The position numbers were made by a program, and so were the translations under genes. From Lachnospiraceae bacterium (GTDB lineage Bacteria; Bacillota; Clostridia; Lachnospirales; Lachnospiraceae): a stretch of 40,348 nucleotides of DNA. Below the pieces are notes generated by a model. The model made no database searches, was not told where the DNA came from, and saw nothing but the letters and a program-made list of their open reading frames with translations. Location: the NCBI GenBank assembly GCA_017500935.1, contig JAFVXW010000052.1, positions 1 through 40,348 of the forward strand. Reading direction: 5' to 3'. How positions within the stretch are numbered: the stretch's first letter is position 1; each line of letters opens with the position of its first letter. Below are positions 31,379 to 38,925 of this stretch, piece by piece.

Positions 31379-31776
31379 TTTGCATGCTGAAAAACTTTGT
31401 AGGAAGGCGTAGCGGCATGCAAAAAATCAAATTTTCGTGATTTGCATGCTGAAAATCTTCGTAGGAAGGCGTGAAAGCATGCAAAAATTCAATTTTTTCA
31501 AATTTGCATGCTCGCAGATGATACGTTGAGCAGTCAAAATCACAAATTTTCCTAAATATGAATGAATCGAGAATAAATTCAGCTGTTTTTGAGCAGTCAA
31601 AAATGTGCTTTTTCTGAGCTTGAATGAATCAGGCAAGTTGAAAGCTTTTATTAAGCAGTCAAAAACATGTCTATGTTTAGTTTGAATGAATCCGGCAAGA
31701 TTGTAGGCAATTTTGAGCAGTCAAAAGTATGTCTATTTTCAATTTGAATAAATCCGTTACCATTTCCGGTAACGGG
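31379..31776. repeat. Tandem array of about seven 62-63 nt diverged units
   Basis: Two type-A units begin with TTTGCATGC at 31379 and 31441 and close with GCATGCAAA at 31415-31423 and 31477-31485, each making a 9-bp hairpin that contains GTAGGAAGGCGT. A third A start is at 31503. Four type-B units begin with AGCAGTCAAAA at 31529, 31592, 31654 and 31716 and contain TGAATGAATC (TGAATAAATC in the last). Periods are 62, 62, 63, 62 and 62. Since 62 is not a multiple of three and stops are frequent, the array is non-coding. It ends in a CCGTTACC/GGTAACGG hairpin (31755-31776) just before the SD of the next gene. Confidence 0.85.
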
Positions 31777-31812
31777 AAACAATAAATTTCATAATTAAGG
31801 AGGCGAGGACCT

Positions 31813-32604
31813 ATTATCAGGCAGGAAACAGAAGCAAGAATTCAATTTTTAAAACAGGTCATCAGGGAGAAAGAAGCTTGTCTGGAGCATACATCGGAAG
31901 GAACATTAAATATTTGTCATTCCGGAGGACGAACACAGTATTATTGGTATCAAAATGGAAAAAAGAAATATCTCAAGGCAGATGATATGGAACTGAGGAG
32001 ATACCTTTGTCAGAAGGAATATGACAGAAAGGTGCTTCAGGCAGCCAGACAGGAATTACTGTATTTGGAGAAGCTGGAAACCATTTATCAGGGGGCAGGA
32101 CCAAGGGAAGCATGTGATACCATTTATGAAAATATGCAAAAGGAACGCAAAGCGCTTATCACACCGGTCAGATGTACGGATGAAGAATATCGGAAACAGT
32201 GGGAGAATGCAGCTTACAAGAAAAAAGAAATTGGAAAAGATGCACCGGAATTGTTTACAAATAAAGGGGAACAGGTACGTTCCAAATCGGAGATTCTGAT
32301 TGCCAATGCGCTGGAAAAACACGATATTCCTTATCGATATGAAGCGCCGTTGATGTTGAAGGGATATGGTCTGATCCATCCGGATTTTACGGTGCTGAAT
32401 GTAAAGCTGCGGAAGGAATTTTATCTGGAGCATCTGGGACTGATGGATGATGAAGAATATAGGGAGAATGCGCTCAGAAGGGTTCTTGCATATGAAAGGG
32501 CCGGTATCTTTCCGGGAGAACAGCTGATTCTGACACATGAGACAGGAAAATGTCCTCTGGATGTCAGAATTGTTGAAAAACTCATCACACATTATTTGAC
32601 ATGA
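31813..32604 (+). CDS. PD-(D/E)XK-like protein with a probable AUU start
   Basis: The open frame begins after TAA at 31792. A perfect AAGGAGG (31797-31803) stands nine bases before ATT at 31813, and no ATG, GTG or TTG lies between. From ATT the protein has 263 aa. The N-terminal part (EGTLNICHSGGRTQYYWYQN, KKKYLKADDMELRRYLCQKEYD) matches the family pattern I recall, so starting at ATG 31987 would cut off 58 real residues. The C-terminal half (VRSKSEILIANAL, HPDFTV, KEFYLEHLG) resembles a PD-(D/E)XK nuclease core with E, D and E residues. Such proteins are common and uncharacterised in Lachnospiraceae. Confidence 0.72.
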   Translation: MIRQETEARIQFLKQVIREKEACLEHTSEGTLNICHSGGRTQYYWYQNGKKKYLKADDMELRRYLCQKEYDRKVLQAARQELLYLEKLETIYQGAGPREACDTIYENMQKERKALITPVRCTDEEYRKQWENAAYKKKEIGKDAPELFTNKGEQVRSKSEILIANALEKHDIPYRYEAPLMLKGYGLIHPDFTVLNVKLRKEFYLEHLGLMDDEEYRENALRRVLAYERAGIFPGEQLILTHETGKCPLDVRIVEKLITHYLT

Positions 32605-32639
32605 AAGATATATTCATGTCAAATTTCCGGTGCTATAAT
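32595..32639 (+). promoter_or_regulatory. 11-bp inverted repeat and extended -10 before the isomerase remnant
   Basis: TTTGACATGAA (32595-32605) and TTCATGTCAAA (32613-32623) form a perfect inverted repeat that overlaps the stop codon of the preceding gene. TGCTATAAT (ending 32639) is an extended -10. The repeat may be an operator for the sugar genes that follow, or a 3' hairpin of the preceding transcript. Confidence 0.55.
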
Positions 32640-32677
32640 AGTGTTGAACCTGTTTACCGGAAAGAGAGGAAATTCAT

Positions 32678-33356
32678 ATGAAGCTTGCGACAACAACCAG
32701 TGATTTCAGAATGTATTATGACAGCTATGAGGAATGTCTGCAGGGAGCTTGGGATTCCCAATCTGGTAGTACATGCGGGATGGAGAGCCGGTATCGGAAA
32801 AGAAACCTGGTTTGAGGAAAACAAAGCATTTTATACGAAGCTGTTTCCTGAAATGGAGCGCACCGGCGTGAATGTGCTGGTGGAAAACAGTACAAAAGCC
32901 AATATGGGGGATATGTACCATGCCATCAGCGGGCAGGAGATGAAGGAATTTGTGGAATATGTCAATCATCCTCTTTTACACATCTGCTGGGATACCGGAC
33001 ATGCCAACTGCGAGGGTGTGCAGTATGAGCACATCATGACCATGGGAAAAGAACTGTATGCGGTGCACATCAACGATAACCGCGGAAAACAGGATGAGCA
33101 TCTGATGCCGTTTATGGGAACTTTAAATATGGACGATGTGATGCACGGACTTTTAGATTCAGGTTTTGGCGGTTATTTCACCTTAGAGTGCGCCTCCGGA
33201 CTGCGGCCGTCAAAGTATTGGCTGGGAGACAGATATGTGTTTGAAGCAGATACAAGGCTTTCAGAACCGCAGCTTTTTATGCAGAAACAGATGGAAAAGC
33301 TGATGTTTGAGGTTGGCGTGTATATTTTGAAATCCTATGGGGTGTACGAAGAATGA
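32678..33356 (+). pseudogene. Sugar phosphate isomerase/epimerase with internal deletion
   Basis: The ATG at 32678 (SD AGAGAGGA) opens MKLATTTSDFRMYYDSYEEC, a normal start for AP-endonuclease-2/xylose-isomerase-like TIM barrels, but the frame soon reaches a stop. The remainder of the family reads in another frame from about 32725: RNVCRELGIPNLVVHAGW, then NVLVENSTKANMGDMYH, then HICWDTGHANCEGV, then GGYFTLECA. About 100 residues between the two parts are missing. A deletion with frameshift is the simplest reading. The 3' part alone keeps the metal-binding Glu, Asp and His motifs and could be expressed from a TTG at 32685, but half the barrel would be absent. It overlaps the GH78 gene by four bases. 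Confidence 0.75.
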
Positions 33357-35476
33357 GTGAAATAGTACGACAGTTTACTGGAAAATGGATTACAGATGAT
33401 ACCTTTTGCAATCTGGAGCCGGTGAATGTTTTTCACAGGCAGCTTGAAAAAAAGGAGATACCTTCCAAAGCACCGCATAATGTTCATATGCTGTTTAGGC
33501 GGAAGTTTACGGCAGCAGCCGGACAAAAAACAGAGATTTTCATATCGGCAGATGATTATTATAAGCTGTATCTGAACGGAAAATTTGTGTGTCAGGGGCC
33601 TGCACCCGGTTATCCGTTTCATTACTACTATAATAAGGTTGATATTACGGATTTTGTGCAGGACGGGGAGAATCTGATCGCGGTACATACCTATTATCAG
33701 GGACTGATCAACAGAGTTTGGGTCAGCGGCGACGACAGACAGGGTCTGATTTTGGATGTGGAACAGAATGGAAAAGTGATTCTTGCATCTGACGAAACCT
33801 TTGTATGCTGCAGACACAGCGGTTATGAGTCGGTGGGGAAAACCGGTTATGATACGCAGTTTCTGGAACGGTACGTCAGCTGCAATGCGCAGGAAGGGTT
33901 TGAACTGCCGGGTTTTGATGACAGCAGGTGGGAAAAAGCCAAACTGTGCCGGATGACTGATCATGAACTGTTTGAGCAGCCGTCCAAAATGCTTGTGTTT
34001 GAGGAAATCAGTCCTGTGTCGGCAGAGTGGGATGACAGCGGCGTAACACTGGATTTTGGAAAAATCTATGTGGGTTATCTGCAGGCAAAGGCAGCGGTGG
34101 ATTTTGCGGCAGAGATGTCTGCGGAAGAGCTAGCGGCGGAAGAGATGTCTGCGGCGGCAGAACATCGGCCCGATCGTGCCTGTGTGGAGCTTCTGTTCGG
34201 ACAGGAATTAAACGATGACGGCAGCGTACGCTGGCAGCTGCGCTGTAACTGCAATTACCGGGAGGAATGGCAGCTTTGCAGCAAAAAAACGCAGAACGGC
34301 GGCGAAAAACAGCTGCAGAGCAGTGAAAATGTACTCAGGCAGTTTGATTATAAATCTTTCCGTTATGTGCGGATGAATTTTGACAGAAGTGTGCAGCTGA
34401 AAGAAATATCGCTGCTGGCACGGCATTATCCGTTTGCGTTGTGCCAAGAGGCGCAGCAAAAAGAAGTGTCCTTTGTGGATAAGGAGCTGCGGGCAATCTG
34501 GGAGCTGTGCATAAATACGCTCCGCTATGGTGTACAGGAAGTCATTCAGGACTGTATGGAGCGTGAAAAGGGGAATTATCTGGGAGACGGCTGTTATACG
34601 GCACTGACGTATTATGCGCTGACCCAGGATGCTTCTGTGCTGAAAAAACTGATGGATGACAGTATGCGCAGCAGTTTTATCAATGGCGGGCTGATGACCT
34701 GCGCGGCATGTTCTTTTATGCAGGAAATCGCGGAATATCCGCTGATGGCCTATCATATGATGTGGCGGTATTATGAAATGTCCGGTGATCTGGCGTATTT
34801 GCAGAAGCATTATGAAGGACTGAAAGCGGTGCTTGATTTTTACAGGGAAAGCTATGCGCTGGAAAACGGGCTGCTGTGCAATCTTGATAAATGGTGCGTG
34901 GTGGAATGGCCGGCACCCTACCGTGACGGCTACAGTGCTGATATTACAGAGGGGCAGGTGTGTACGGATCTGCACAGCGTGATCAATGCACATTATATCG
35001 GCGCACTGCAGTATATGAACCGGATCGCGGAGGCGATGGGAGAGACTCCGTACTGTGATGTAAACATGTTGAAAAAAGCTTATTTCGATACTTTTTTTGA
35101 CCCTAAGACCAATCTGTTTTGTGATAAAGCCGGGGATTCCCATATCAGTCTGATCTCCAATGTTTTCCCGCTGATGTATGCAATCTGGCCGGAGGGAAGA
35201 GAAAACGAAACACAGGCAGCAATTTTGCGGCTGATCGAGGAGAGAGGTTTTACACGGATCATGCTTTTTGGGGCCTATCCGGTTCTGGAAGGACTGCGCA
35301 GGATGGGCAGAAAAGATCTGATCCGGAAATATCTGCTGGATGATGGCGCATGGAAGCGGATGCTGCGCGAAGGCGCAACGACAACCTTTGAAGGCTGGGG
35401 AAAGGATACCAAGTGGAATACTTCGCTGTTTCATCTGACCCTGAGCTATGGGGCACTGTTTTTGATGGAATTGTAA
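33353..35476 (+). CDS. Alpha-L-rhamnosidase-like enzyme, GH78 family
   Basis: A 707-aa cytoplasmic protein. N-terminal beta domains (APHNVHMLFRRKFTAA, ISADDYYKLYLNGKFVCQGPAPGYP) precede an (alpha/alpha)6 barrel with QEVIQDCMEREKGNYLGDG, the counterpart of the GH78 DCPxRxExxGWxGD block, and DKWCVVEWPAP. An Ala/Glu-rich stretch (about 250-270, EMSAEELAAEEMSAAAEH) looks like a local repeat expansion in a loop. Family members release rhamnose from pectin or glycosides. Its ATGA overlap with the broken isomerase shows the two once formed an operon. Confidence 0.82.
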   Translation: MSEIVRQFTGKWITDDTFCNLEPVNVFHRQLEKKEIPSKAPHNVHMLFRRKFTAAAGQKTEIFISADDYYKLYLNGKFVCQGPAPGYPFHYYYNKVDITDFVQDGENLIAVHTYYQGLINRVWVSGDDRQGLILDVEQNGKVILASDETFVCCRHSGYESVGKTGYDTQFLERYVSCNAQEGFELPGFDDSRWEKAKLCRMTDHELFEQPSKMLVFEEISPVSAEWDDSGVTLDFGKIYVGYLQAKAAVDFAAEMSAEELAAEEMSAAAEHRPDRACVELLFGQELNDDGSVRWQLRCNCNYREEWQLCSKKTQNGGEKQLQSSENVLRQFDYKSFRYVRMNFDRSVQLKEISLLARHYPFALCQEAQQKEVSFVDKELRAIWELCINTLRYGVQEVIQDCMEREKGNYLGDGCYTALTYYALTQDASVLKKLMDDSMRSSFINGGLMTCAACSFMQEIAEYPLMAYHMMWRYYEMSGDLAYLQKHYEGLKAVLDFYRESYALENGLLCNLDKWCVVEWPAPYRDGYSADITEGQVCTDLHSVINAHYIGALQYMNRIAEAMGETPYCDVNMLKKAYFDTFFDPKTNLFCDKAGDSHISLISNVFPLMYAIWPEGRENETQAAILRLIEERGFTRIMLFGAYPVLEGLRRMGRKDLIRKYLLDDGAWKRMLREGATTTFEGWGKDTKWNTSLFHLTLSYGALFLMEL

Positions 35477-35497
35477 AAAGAATAAAGTAAAAAAATA

Positions 35498-35567
35498 AAA
35501 AGAACATTTCTGACAGGAGGAACCTATAATGCAAGAGCAGGATTCCCGCAGAAATGTTCTTTTTTTA
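35498..35567. terminator. Long-loop bidirectional terminator
   Basis: AGAACATTTCTG (35501-35512) pairs perfectly with CAGAAATGTTCT (35549-35560), with A and T runs on the flanks. The 36-base loop contains an AGGAGG and ATG, probably leftover sequence. It ends GH78 on the plus strand and the GH pseudogene on the minus strand. Confidence 0.8.
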
Positions 35568-35600
35568 TACATGCTTTGCGCATACTTTTTTAATACATAT

Positions 35601-36024
35601 TTATCCAATTACCACCACATTATGCATGTTCACTCTGTCGATTCTGACATAAACACGACCATCTCTGTATTCAAAAGGCAGCTGCGCGGCTCCGGGCTGC
35701 ATCATGACTTCTGCTGGTTCTTTATCGCAGGCAACAGACAGGAGGATATCTACGACAGGCGGAATTACATCTTCCGTGTCACAGGTATTGCTGGAATGGT
35801 TTCCGTTGCAGTTGATCAGCTGTACCATCAGTTTCCCGTCTTTTTCCAGAGAGACAAGTTCCAGTGTGCCGCAGCAGGATTCAAATCTGCCAGTAATCCG
35901 GTTTCAGTTGGCGGCAGATGGTACGAATATCTTCCTCGCAGAGATTTTTTCCAATAATGCCCATTTCCGGTTTTGCATGAAAATCGCAGTGAATTCCCCA
36001 GAAACTGTCTTTTCTTTTTTTCAT
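35601..36024 (-). pseudogene. Collapsed GHL6-like glycosidase (both ends kept, middle lost)
   Basis: From the ATG at 36024 (SD AGAGAGG), an extra A in a seven-A run shifts the frame. The shifted frame gives WGIHCDFHAKPEMGIIGKNL and CEEDIRTICRQLKPDYWQI, a typical N-terminus of this glycosidase group, then TGA. Directly after, in another frame, comes ESCCGTLELVSLEKDGKLMV, then QLINCNGNHSSNTCDTEDVI, then DGRVYVRIDRVNMHNVVVIG, a typical C-terminal beta domain. About 500 residues between them are deleted. The intact relative at 11992-13971 has 659 aa. This is a clear non-functional remnant. Confidence 0.78.
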
Positions 36025-36041
36025 ATGCTAAGGCCTCTCTT

Positions 36042-37025
36042 TTAACGTGTCAGCTGACGGATCAGATCAATTTCTTCCTGACAGTAAGGCGTCAGGTCCC
36101 CATAGAAAATGTCATGCTGCCAGATTTTTGGCATACCTTCCAAAGGATTTTTGGAGGGATCCCAGTTTAAGTAGGTCTGGGTTTTTCCAGCAACAAGCCC
36201 CCAGTTGATGATACCGATGCCTTTTTCTTTATAAAAAGGCATGTGGGTTTCAATCCGGTTATTGTTGGGGCGGTGCAGCCATTCGGTACAGATCAGCGGT
36301 CTTTTGTAAGTTTCCAGCTTTTGAATCCGGCCGACGGTAACAGTGAGATCATTGTAATCATGAAAAGAAACGATGTCTGACAGTTCAGCGCATACAAGGT
36401 CAAAAGCTTCATAATCAGTTGGATCATATTGACCGGCAGTCAGAGGCTGGCCGGGCGCACATTCTCTTGCCCAGGCAAAGGCATTCTGCAGAAGTTTCAG
36501 GGAGCCTTCGCGGTTGGCGGGTTCATTGTAGAGATCCCATAAAAGAATTCTGTCGTCATTTCCGTATCGGGTCATAAAGTCCGTTACATATTCTTTCAGC
36601 AAATCCTGTTCCGATTTGGAGATGAGCAGCGTATAGCCGGGACTGGGCGTCCAGCCGCTGTTATGAATTCCTTTCACCGGTGCATCCTGAGGACCCGGAT
36701 AGGGCTCTTTGTTGGCAAAGGCGCAGTCGTCAAACAGGATCGGCATGACCCGGATACCGCAGTCTGCTGCAGTCTCTAAAAAAGATTCAAAACATGCAAA
36801 AAGCTCTTCCCTGCCGTTTTTCCACAGCAGATACTGCAAAAAGACGCGGCAGGTATTATATCCGGTTTCAGATGCGGCCTGCAGTTCTTTTTTGATCAGA
36901 GCAGGGGAAAACGTTTCTTTCTGCCACATTTCGGTGGAGTTGACAGCGTTGGAGGGCAGATAGTTAAAGCCGACGATCCAGGGCTGTTTCTGATACCAGT
37001 TCCAGATTTTTTCTAAAGTCCACAT
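36042..37025 (-). CDS. GH5-like (clan GH-A) glycoside hydrolase
   Basis: A 327-aa cytoplasmic TIM-barrel enzyme. The acid/base is Glu168 in LLWDLYNEPANREGS and the nucleophile is Glu248 in RPLICTEWLHRP. The N-terminus IVGFNYLPSNAVNSTEMWQ and the tyrosine/tryptophan-rich end match the small GH5/GH39-like cellulase-fold proteins often annotated as 1,4-beta-xylanase in Clostridia. The true substrate is unclear. It is transcribed from a strong promoter at 37092-37064 and followed by the collapsed glycosidase on the same strand. Confidence 0.82.
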   Translation of the reverse strand: MWTLEKIWNWYQKQPWIVGFNYLPSNAVNSTEMWQKETFSPALIKKELQAASETGYNTCRVFLQYLLWKNGREELFACFESFLETAADCGIRVMPILFDDCAFANKEPYPGPQDAPVKGIHNSGWTPSPGYTLLISKSEQDLLKEYVTDFMTRYGNDDRILLWDLYNEPANREGSLKLLQNAFAWARECAPGQPLTAGQYDPTDYEAFDLVCAELSDIVSFHDYNDLTVTVGRIQKLETYKRPLICTEWLHRPNNNRIETHMPFYKEKGIGIINWGLVAGKTQTYLNWDPSKNPLEGMPKIWQHDIFYGDLTPYCQEEIDLIRQLTR

Positions 37026-37063
37026 AAGAGTACCTCCGGGGAGTTTGGCTGTATATTGATTCT

Positions 37064-37092
37064 ATTATAGTCGATTCCGGATTTATTGTCAT
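37064..37092 (-). promoter_or_regulatory. Promoter of the GH5-like gene
   Basis: Read on the minus strand, ATGACA (37092-37087) and TATAAT (37069-37064) are 17 bases apart, close to the sigma-A consensus. It diverges from the SGNH hydrolase promoter. Confidence 0.68.
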
Positions 37093-37145
37093 TTACTTTG
37101 ATCGGCAGAAAGCAAAAAATGGTAGTGTTTCGTATGAAAATAGAG

Positions 37146-37200
37146 TATAATCTTAATGGTTCCTTTCCGGCTGGCAGGTGAGCGTGAAAGCAGCGGAAAG
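37146..37200 (+). promoter_or_regulatory. -10 box and leader hairpin of the SGNH hydrolase gene
   Basis: TATAAT at 37146-37151 lacks a good -35. The leader then forms a hairpin, CTTTCCGGCTG (37163-37173) with CAGCGGAAAG (37191-37200) and one bulged G, ending before the AGAGGTGG SD. There is no T run, so it is not a terminator. Confidence 0.45.
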
Positions 37201-37229
37201 CATATATACTCAGCAAGAGGTGGCAGATT

Positions 37230-37886
37230 ATGGAATTAAAAGGTAAAAAAATCTTATTTTTAGGCGACAGCATCACAGAAGGCTGCGGTGCCAGTGATGT
37301 GTCCAAATGTTTTGTAAGCCTGATCGCAGAAAAAGAAGGCGCAGAATGTGTCAATTACGGTATCGGCGGCACCCGTATTGCAAGACAGTTAAAGCCCTCT
37401 GCAGAGTCCATCTGGGACCGCGATTATCTGTCCCGCGTACCGGAAATGGACGAAGAAGCGGACGTGGTTGTGGTATTTGGCGGCACCAATGACTTTGGCC
37501 ATGGCGATACCCCTATCGGTAAGTTTGAAGACCGCTGCGTACATAGTTTTTACGGCGCGCTGCACATGCTTTATATCGCGCTGATCGAAAAATATCCGGC
37601 AGCAGATATCGTGGTGCTGACTCCTTTGCACAGACTCAATGAGGACAACCCTTACGGTGACGGCTTTAAGCAGGTTCCTACCGCACCTTTGAAAAAATAT
37701 GTGGAGATCGTAAAGGAAGTGGCAGAATACTATTCCCTGCCCGTGCTTGATCTGTGGGCAAACAGCGGTCTGCAGCCCAAAGTACCCGTGATCCAGCAAA
37801 GATATATGCCTGACGGTCTGCATCCCTGCGATGCCGGTTATGAAATTCTGGCAAACAAGATCACACAGTTTTTAAAGACTCTTTGA
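37230..37886 (+). CDS. SGNH/GDSL-type hydrolase (carbohydrate esterase-like)
   Basis: A 218-aa cytoplasmic esterase. The nucleophile Ser14 is in LFLGDSITEG, the Gly of block II in NYGIGGTRIA, the Asn of block III in GGTNDFGHGD, and the catalytic Asp/His in DGLHPCDAGY. It resembles esterases that remove acetyl groups from imported xylo- or arabino-oligosaccharides. The SD is AGAGGTGG. Codon use is biased to C-ending forms, as in the following two genes. Confidence 0.87.
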   Translation: MELKGKKILFLGDSITEGCGASDVSKCFVSLIAEKEGAECVNYGIGGTRIARQLKPSAESIWDRDYLSRVPEMDEEADVVVVFGGTNDFGHGDTPIGKFEDRCVHSFYGALHMLYIALIEKYPAADIVVLTPLHRLNEDNPYGDGFKQVPTAPLKKYVEIVKEVAEYYSLPVLDLWANSGLQPKVPVIQQRYMPDGLHPCDAGYEILANKITQFLKTL

Positions 37887-38003
37887 TGCAGGGGACTTTT
37901 CTATTCCATTTGCAGAAGTTTTATGGTATTCTGATAGTATCTGAGAAATGAAAAATGCAGGGTGGATTCTGCCCTGAAATTAATAAGAAAGGCGGCAATG
38001 ACC

Positions 38004-38819
38004 ATGGGAAAGAATATTGCGATTCAGGTTTATTCCGTACGTGACGATGCAGCAGCAGATTTTTACGGAACCCTGAAAAAAATCAAAGAGATCGGCTATG
38101 ACGGCGTTGAATTTGCAGGTCTTTACGGCAATGACCCCGAAGATGTAAAAAAGACCTGTGAGGAGTTCGGACTGGTTCCTCTTTCTGCACATGTTCCTTA
38201 TCTTGATCTGATCGAAGATCCGGAAGGCACTGTGGCATGTTACAAGAAAGCCGGATGCCAGCAGATCGTTATCCCTTATCTGACCGAGGAATACAGACCC
38301 GGCGCTGAAAAGTTCGAGGATCTGTTAAAGGGCATCAAGGTGATCGGCGAAGAATGCAAAAAGCAGGGCATCACCCTTGGCTATCACAACCATGATTTTG
38401 AATTTGTAAAGATTGACGGCGAATACGCGCTGGATATCATTTACAAAGTAATTGGCCCCGAACTGCTTCAGACTCAGGTTGATACCTGTTGGGTAAAAGT
38501 GGCAGGCGAAGACCCCGCAGCATATGTCGGCAAATACGCAGGACGTACCCCTACCGTTCATCTCAAAGACTTTGTGGGCAGCAAATCTGAGAACATGTAT
38601 GCACTGATCGGTATCGATGAAAATGAAGAAAAAGATACCCAGGGCAAATTTGAATTAAGACCCGTAGGCAAGGGCGTGCAGGATTTCCCTGCGATCATCG
38701 AAACCGCGAAAAAAGGCGGCGCAGAATGGTTCATCGTAGAACAGGATATGCCCAGTATGGGACTGACTCCCATGGAATGTGCGGAAGTAAGCTTTAAATA
38801 TCTTGACAGTATCATGTGA
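38004..38819 (+). CDS. Sugar phosphate isomerase/epimerase (TIM barrel)
   Basis: A 271-aa protein of the AP-endonuclease-2/xylose-isomerase-like fold: NIAIQVYSVRDDAAADFYGT, then GYDGVEFAGLYG, LGYHNHDFEF, QVDTCWVKVAG, PTVHLKDFVG and WFIVEQDMP. These carry the metal-binding His, Asp and Glu residues. Of two possible starts, ATG 38004 has the better SD spacing (AAAGGCGG, nine bases). It is followed by a Gfo/Idh/MocA oxidoreductase; such pairs often form inositol or keto-sugar pathways (IolE/IolI-like). Confidence 0.87.
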   Translation: MGKNIAIQVYSVRDDAAADFYGTLKKIKEIGYDGVEFAGLYGNDPEDVKKTCEEFGLVPLSAHVPYLDLIEDPEGTVACYKKAGCQQIVIPYLTEEYRPGAEKFEDLLKGIKVIGEECKKQGITLGYHNHDFEFVKIDGEYALDIIYKVIGPELLQTQVDTCWVKVAGEDPAAYVGKYAGRTPTVHLKDFVGSKSENMYALIGIDENEEKDTQGKFELRPVGKGVQDFPAIIETAKKGGAEWFIVEQDMPSMGLTPMECAEVSFKYLDSIM

Positions 38820-38925
38820 TGATATCAGGGGCGAAAGCGCGAAGCAGTCCTGAAGGGATCACCCACAATGAAAAAAACCCAAAGCGGCACATCCCCGCTG
38901 AATATAAAAAAGGAGAATAAAAGAC

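Noticed and set aside
31379-31776. CRISPR array
   Set aside because: Units are diverged over their whole length, there are no constant repeats with unique spacers, and no cas genes occur in the window.
34208-35608. 466-codon minus-strand ORF
   Set aside because: Antisense to the GH78 gene, with no domain features or SD.
35529-35957. 142-codon plus-strand ORF with an SD in the terminator loop
   Set aside because: It runs antisense through the collapsed glycosidase, whose minus-strand frames give recognisable protein sequence; composition is typical of a shadow frame.
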